This document shows positions 7,153 to 10,655 of a stretch of DNA of 10,655 bases, one piece after another. The number at the start of each line of letters is the position of its first letter. Within the stretch, counting starts at the first letter, position 1. Origin of the DNA: an uncultured Planctomycetaceae bacterium (GTDB lineage: Bacteria; Planctomycetota; Planctomycetia; Pirellulales; Pirellulaceae). The position numbers and the translations under genes are program-made. The notes below the pieces were generated by a model that did not search any database, was not told where the DNA came from, and worked only from the letters and a program-made list of their open reading frames with translations. Where the stretch lies: assembly GCA_903927685.1 (NCBI GenBank), contig CAIYOB010000556.1, positions 1 through 10,655 of the forward strand, in the 5' to 3' direction.

Positions 7153-8493
7153 ATGAGCCAACGCATTCGCCGCCGAGAGTTTCTGAAACGCAGCGCCACC
7201 GCTGCCGGAGCCGTCGCCGTCAGCAGCGTGTTCGGTGTTCCCACGATCCTGGCCCAGCCCGCGGCCAGCGCCAAGTTGGGTGTGGCCGTCATCGGGGCCG
7301 GAGGGATGGGCGGTTACAGCATGGATTGCGCCTTGAACGAGAACCTGGTTGCGTTGGCCGACGTGGATGACAACACCGTCGCCAGCGTGATGAAGGACAA
7401 GGTCAAGGACCGCGCCCAACCCAAGGTCTACTGCGACTATCGCAAGCTGCTCGACGAGTGCCATCGCGACATCGATGTGGTCTTGATCGCCACGCCGGAT
7501 CACCATCATGCTCCGGCCGCCATTCGCGCGATCCGCTTGGGCAAACATGTCTTTGCCCAAAAGCCGTTGGCGCACAACATCAACGAGTGCTACATCCTGG
7601 CCCAGGCTGCCAAAGAGCACAACGTCTGTACGCAGATGGGCAACCAGGGCTATTGCGACGAACGGATCCGCTTGGTCACCGAGTTCATCGCGGCCGGAGC
7701 GATCGGCAACGTGCTGGAAACGCACACCATCCTGGGCCGCAACTTTGGCGGCAGCGGCGGCCGGCCGGCTGGCAGTCCGGCGCCGACGCACTTGCACTGG
7801 GACGAATGGCTGGGCCCGGCGCCGTACCGCGAGTACCACGACGGTCTGCACCCGTTCAGTTGGCGGTCGTGGCGTCACTTTGGGACGGGCACGATCGGCG
7901 ACATGGCTTGTCACCATGTGGCCGTCCCGTTCATGGCCCTGCGACTGGCCGAGGTCCGACGGTTCACCATCGAGTGCCTGAACACGACCGGTGGCAGCGC
8001 GGAGATGTACCCGCAGGACAACGTCGTCTGCTATCACATCCCGGCTCGCGAGAAATTTCCGGCCTGCAAATGCTATGTCTATGACCACGATGGCTTGAAG
8101 CCGGCGATCATGAAGGAAGCCGAAGAAAAGGCGAACCGCAAGTTCGGCGAATTCACGCTGTTCGTCGGCGACAAGGGCCTGATCGGCAGCGACGGCTACC
8201 TGATTCCACGCGAAGCCCACGAGCAGTTCAAAGCCCCCGAAAAGACCCTCCCACGGGCTCACGGCGGTCCGATCGATGACCTGTACTGGTGCATCCGCAA
8301 CGGCGGGACGCCGGCCTCGAATTTCCCGGACGCCGCGGCCCCCCTGACCTCCATTGCGCTGACCGGCCACCTGGCCCAGTTTGCCGGCAAGGGCAGTAAG
8401 ATCGACTGGGACGTGGACAAGATGGAATGCACCAATAAGCCGGACGTCAACCAGTACGTCCGCCGCGAATACCGCCCCGGCTGGGAGGTCTGA
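7153..8493 (+). CDS. Gfo/Idh/MocA family oxidoreductase with Tat signal peptide
   Basis: This 446-residue NAD(P)-dependent oxidoreductase, of the sugar or sugar-derivative dehydrogenase superfamily, is predicted to be exported. The N-terminus has a twin-arginine motif (RRREFLK, 6-12), a mild hydrophobic stretch (about 15-34) and a possible cleavage after ASA (38-40). The Rossmann domain follows: GAGGMGG (48-54), acidic end of the second strand ADVDD (69-73), ATPDHHH (113-119) and QKPLAH (136-141), where K137 is the conserved lysine of the family's EKP motif and the glutamate is replaced by glutamine. The C-terminal substrate domain carries HWDEWLGPAP (215-224) and GDMACHH (249-255), features of a large planctomycete subfamily. 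The true substrate cannot be read from the sequence. Neighbours on both sides are unrelated in function, and a candidate promoter precedes it, so it is probably expressed alone. Confidence 0.93.
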   Translation: MSQRIRRREFLKRSATAAGAVAVSSVFGVPTILAQPAASAKLGVAVIGAGGMGGYSMDCALNENLVALADVDDNTVASVMKDKVKDRAQPKVYCDYRKLLDECHRDIDVVLIATPDHHHAPAAIRAIRLGKHVFAQKPLAHNINECYILAQAAKEHNVCTQMGNQGYCDERIRLVTEFIAAGAIGNVLETHTILGRNFGGSGGRPAGSPAPTHLHWDEWLGPAPYREYHDGLHPFSWRSWRHFGTGTIGDMACHHVAVPFMALRLAEVRRFTIECLNTTGGSAEMYPQDNVVCYHIPAREKFPACKCYVYDHDGLKPAIMKEAEEKANRKFGEFTLFVGDKGLIGSDGYLIPREAHEQFKAPEKTLPRAHGGPIDDLYWCIRNGGTPASNFPDAAAPLTSIALTGHLAQFAGKGSKIDWDVDKMECTNKPDVNQYVRREYRPGWEV

Positions 8494-8541
8494 GGCTGGC
8501 CCCCTCTTTTTCGTTTTCCGCGATCGTGGTAGAACGTTCGC

Positions 8542-8547
8542 GGAGGA
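8542..8547 (+). promoter_or_regulatory. Ribosome binding site that fixes the pyrE start
   Basis: GGAGGA lies 8 bases before the ATG at 8556. It supports this ATG over the in-frame GTG at 8526, which would add ten residues not expected in the family. Confidence 0.75.
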
Positions 8548-8555
8548 ACGAAGCA

Positions 8556-9110
8556 ATGTATGACAAACAGGCCCTCATGGCGTTGGTGCGGGAAAAGGCG
8601 TTGGAGTTTGGTGACTTTACGCTCGCTTCCGGCAAGAAAGCGTCGTATTACTTGGACTGCCGCAAGCTCACCCTGGATTCGCGCGGCGCAAACTTGATCG
8701 CCGAAGGCATTCTGGAGCTGCTCGGCGACGATCTGCCCGACGCCATCGGCGGCATGGCCATCGGAGCGGACCCGATCACGGCCGCCGTGATCACGGTCGC
8801 GGACCGTCAAGGCAAGTCGTTGCGAGGCTTCATCGTGCGCAAAGAAGCCAAGACACACGGCAAGGGCCGGGACGTCGAGGGGCCGGTGACCAGCGGCGAT
8901 ACGGCCGTAATCGTCGAGGACGTGGTGACGACGGGCGGCAGTTCGCTGGCCGCGATCGACAAGGCGAAAGCCGCCGGGCTGAAGATCCTGGGCGTGATCG
9001 CCATCATCGATCGCCTGGAAGGCGGCACCGAGGCCTTTGCGGCCGCCGGATATCCCCTGCGGACCCTGCTGACCATTCGCGACTTTGGCATCGAGCCTCC
9101 CAAGGCATAG
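8556..9110 (+). CDS. pyrE: Orotate phosphoribosyltransferase
   Basis: This 184-residue enzyme joins orotate to PRPP to give orotidine 5'-monophosphate, step five of de novo pyrimidine synthesis, in the cytoplasm. The diagnostic N-terminal motif is FTLASGKKASYYLDCR (21-36), which holds the orotate/PRPP contacts specific to this enzyme among phosphoribosyltransferases. The mobile catalytic loop is RKEAKTHGKGRDVEG (95-109), and the PRPP loop is VIVEDVVTTGGS (118-129), with the two acidic residues ED at 121-122. The length is typical of the shorter bacterial class (about 180-215). It starts 62 bp after the oxidoreductase gene, with a strong ribosome site. No other pyr gene is in the window, so it is not in a pyrimidine operon here. 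The def gene follows 75 bp downstream and may share the transcript. I see no attenuator. Confidence 0.95.
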   Translation: MYDKQALMALVREKALEFGDFTLASGKKASYYLDCRKLTLDSRGANLIAEGILELLGDDLPDAIGGMAIGADPITAAVITVADRQGKSLRGFIVRKEAKTHGKGRDVEGPVTSGDTAVIVEDVVTTGGSSLAAIDKAKAAGLKILGVIAIIDRLEGGTEAFAAAGYPLRTLLTIRDFGIEPPKA

Positions 9111-9185
9111 AATGTCTTGGTCGGCGGAGTTTCCGCTCGGCAAGATCCAGGCCCGTATTACCAGACAAGAGATTCAAAGCACTCG

Positions 9186-9782
9186 ATGCACGCAGATTCC
9201 GAGCTCAAAGTCGTACCCTTTCCCCATCCCACGTTGCGCCACAAATCCAAACCGATTCGCCGCGTGGACGGCGAGCTGGTACGGATTGTCCGCGAGATGT
9301 TCACCTTGATGTACGCCACGAACGGTATCGGCTTGGCCGCCAACCAGGTCGATCTGCCGTTGCGGCTGTTCATCGTCAATCTGGAGGCCAAGGAAGGCGA
9401 GGGTGAAGAGTTGGTGTTCATCAACCCGGTGCTCAGCAAGCCCAAAGGCAACGAGGAATCGGAAGAGGGTTGCCTGAGCTTTCCGGAACTGTATGGCCCC
9501 GTAACCCGGCCCAAACAGATCACCGTCCAGGCCTACAACTTGAAAGGCGAGGAAATCCGCGCCAACCTGAACGGACTGCTGGCCCGCGTCGTGCAGCACG
9601 AGTACGACCACTTGGACGGCGTGGTGTTCGTCGACCGGATGAGTCCGACCGCGCGAGCCAAAGTGCAGCCTACGCTGGACGAGTTCGAACTTAGTTTTCG
9701 CACTCTGCGCCAGACCGGCGCGATACCGGACGATGCCGCTATCGCCAGACGGCTCGCCGAGTTTGAGCAGCGGTACACGTGA
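9186..9782 (+). CDS. def: Peptide deformylase
   Basis: This 198-residue metalloenzyme removes the formyl group from the N-terminal methionine of new proteins at the ribosome. All three family motifs are intact: GIGLAANQ (47-54), EGCLSFP (94-100, metal ligand C96) and QHEYDHLDG (137-145, ligands H138 and H142, general base E139). The metal in cells is normally iron(II). The N-terminus VVPFPHPTLRHKSKPI is the usual start of the fold and supports the ATG at 9186; an in-frame TTG at 9117 would add 23 unlikely residues. No strong Shine-Dalgarno precedes the ATG. About 45 residues follow the third motif, somewhat long but helical in character and in keeping with a C-terminal helix. The gene is not beside fmt, its common partner elsewhere, but behind pyrE. 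Its stop is 3 bp from the stop of the opposite-strand DUF1501 gene. Confidence 0.95.
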   Translation: MHADSELKVVPFPHPTLRHKSKPIRRVDGELVRIVREMFTLMYATNGIGLAANQVDLPLRLFIVNLEAKEGEGEELVFINPVLSKPKGNEESEEGCLSFPELYGPVTRPKQITVQAYNLKGEEIRANLNGLLARVVQHEYDHLDGVVFVDRMSPTARAKVQPTLDEFELSFRTLRQTGAIPDDAAIARRLAEFEQRYT

Positions 9783-9785
9783 CCC

Positions 9786-10655
9786 TTACGCCACCAGCTC
9801 CTTGACCACCGTGCCATGAACGTCGGTCAGGCGGAAATCGCGGCCGGCGTAGCGGTACGTCAGACGCTCGTGGTCAAAGCCCAGCAAGTGCAGCAGGGTG
9901 GCGTGCAAGTCGTGCACGTGGACACGGTTTTCCACGGCTCGGAAGCCGGATTCGTCGGTCGCGCCGTGCACGTAGCCGCCGCGGACGCCGCCGCCGGCCA
10001 GCCACATCGTAAAGCCGTAGTGATTATGGTCCCGGCCGTTGATCTTGCCGGCGTTGGCGCCCTCCTTCGGCATCTCGACCGTCGGCGTGCGGCCGAACTC
10101 ACCACCCCAGACGACCAGCGTTTCCTCCAGCAGGCCGCGCTGCTTGAGGTCCTGCAACAGCGCCCCGATGGCCTGGTCGCACTCTCGGGCCAAAGCCCGG
10201 TGGCGAATCTCGATGTCGTCGTGATTGTCCCACGGCTGGCCGGCGCCGTGCCAGATCTGCACGAACCGCACGCCGCGTTCGACCAGTCGCCGCGCGATCA
10301 GGATCTGGCGCGCCTGAACGCCGGGACCGTACATGTCCAGGATGTGCTGCGGCTCGCGAGTGACGTCAAACGCTTCGGCGGCCTCGGTCTGCATGCGATA
10401 GGCCAACTCGAAGGACTGGATGCGGGCCTCCAACTCGGCATCTTGCTGCCGCGTTTCCTGGTGATGGCGGTTCAGTTGCTGCAGCAAGTCGAGTTGCCGC
10501 CGTTGCAGGTTCAGCGGCAGGCGGTCGTTACGGATGTGCTCGATCAGTTTTTCGATCGCCGTATGCTGGGTATCCAGGTACGTCCCTTGAAACACGCCCG
10601 GCAGAAAGGCCGCTTGCCAATTCTGCGACTCCTGGATCGGATAGCCGCCCGGGCA
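9786..10655 (-). CDS. DUF1501 domain-containing protein, C-terminal part (5' end outside window)
   Basis: The minus-strand frame is open from the right edge (10655) to a TAA at 9786-9788, giving 289 residues. The start lies outside; the GTG at 10593-10595 is internal, because the 20 codons before it continue the family sequence (PGGYPIQESQ, then FLPGVFQGTYLD). DUF1501 proteins are usually about 430-490 residues with a Tat signal, and are related to the alkaline phosphatase/sulfatase fold. Landmarks are RFVQIWHGAGQPWDNH, VVWGGEFGRTPTVE (near 10076-10117), GRDHNHYGFTMWLAGGG (near 9990-10040) and the closing VHDLHATLLHLLG. In planctomycetes these genes typically sit next to a DUF1549/DUF1553 cytochrome-like gene, which could lie just beyond the right edge. 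The biochemical activity is not established. The histidines and aspartates of GRDHNHYG are candidates for a metal site, which is inference. Confidence 0.93.
   Translation of the reverse strand, partial: CPGGYPIQESQNWQAAFLPGVFQGTYLDTQHTAIEKLIEHIRNDRLPLNLQRRQLDLLQQLNRHHQETRQQDAELEARIQSFELAYRMQTEAAEAFDVTREPQHILDMYGPGVQARQILIARRLVERGVRFVQIWHGAGQPWDNHDDIEIRHRALARECDQAIGALLQDLKQRGLLEETLVVWGGEFGRTPTVEMPKEGANAGKINGRDHNHYGFTMWLAGGGVRGGYVHGATDESGFRAVENRVHVHDLHATLLHLLGFDHERLTYRYAGRDFRLTDVHGTVVKELVA

Noticed and set aside
4269..7292. A very long open frame (about 1000 codons) on the minus strand across the YhaN-like gene
   Set aside because: The plus strand carries clear Walker A, ABC signature and Walker B motifs here. 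The antisense frame stays open because GC-rich codons with G or C at the third position rarely make stops in that phase. Its translation shows no recognisable domain.
8492..8511. GAGG-N7-CCTC followed by five Ts after the oxidoreductase stop, as a terminator
   Set aside because: A 4-bp stem is too weak. The T-run is suggestive but not enough to call.
9112..9309. Small open frame starting with ATG just after pyrE
   Set aside because: Most of it overlaps def in another phase, it has no ribosome site apart from the end of pyrE, and it has no recognisable content.

Overview
This is a GC-rich, gene-dense bacterial window. The gene content points to a planctomycete, probably of the Pirellula/Rhodopirellula type. 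The clues are a DUF1501 protein, a Tat-exported Gfo/Idh/MocA oxidoreductase of the type with a QKP motif and a WLGPAP segment, DUF4058 proteins in tandem, and a single-chain pyrophosphate-type phosphofructokinase. This assignment rests on family recognition, not on a search.

Layout, left to right. (1) 1-887: the tail of one DUF4058 gene followed by a second, complete DUF4058 gene. A 60-bp segment is shared at 58/60 positions between the two 3' ends, so this is a tandem duplication, and the second copy lacks the C-terminal tail of the first. (2) 1009-7073: a probable operon of a 6-phosphofructokinase with pyrophosphate-type active-site residues, a YhaO-like metallophosphoesterase/exonuclease, and a 1180-residue YhaN-like SMC/Rad50-type ATPase. 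The last two overlap by 4 bp (GTGA) and form an Mre11-Rad50/SbcCD-like pair. (3) 7153-8493: a Tat-signal Gfo/Idh/MocA oxidoreductase with its own candidate promoter. (4) 8556-9782: orotate phosphoribosyltransferase (pyrE) and peptide deformylase (def), in the same direction. (5) 9786-10655, minus strand: the C-terminal part of a DUF1501 protein, running off the right edge and converging on def with only 3 bp between stop codons.

How the genes work together. YhaO and YhaN almost certainly form one nuclease-ATPase machine acting on DNA ends. The phosphofructokinase serves central carbon metabolism, pyrE pyrimidine synthesis, and def the maturation of nascent proteins. The oxidoreductase is probably exported, and DUF1501 proteins of planctomycetes are too; both belong to families that are greatly expanded in this phylum. 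No intergenic stretch exceeds about 120 bp. I see no tRNA, rRNA, CRISPR array, insertion sequence or prophage gene. I did not find a convincing undescribed system. The points most worth following are the DUF4058 duplication and its nuclease-like motif, the phosphofructokinase-YhaO-YhaN linkage, and the palindromes beside the candidate promoters.
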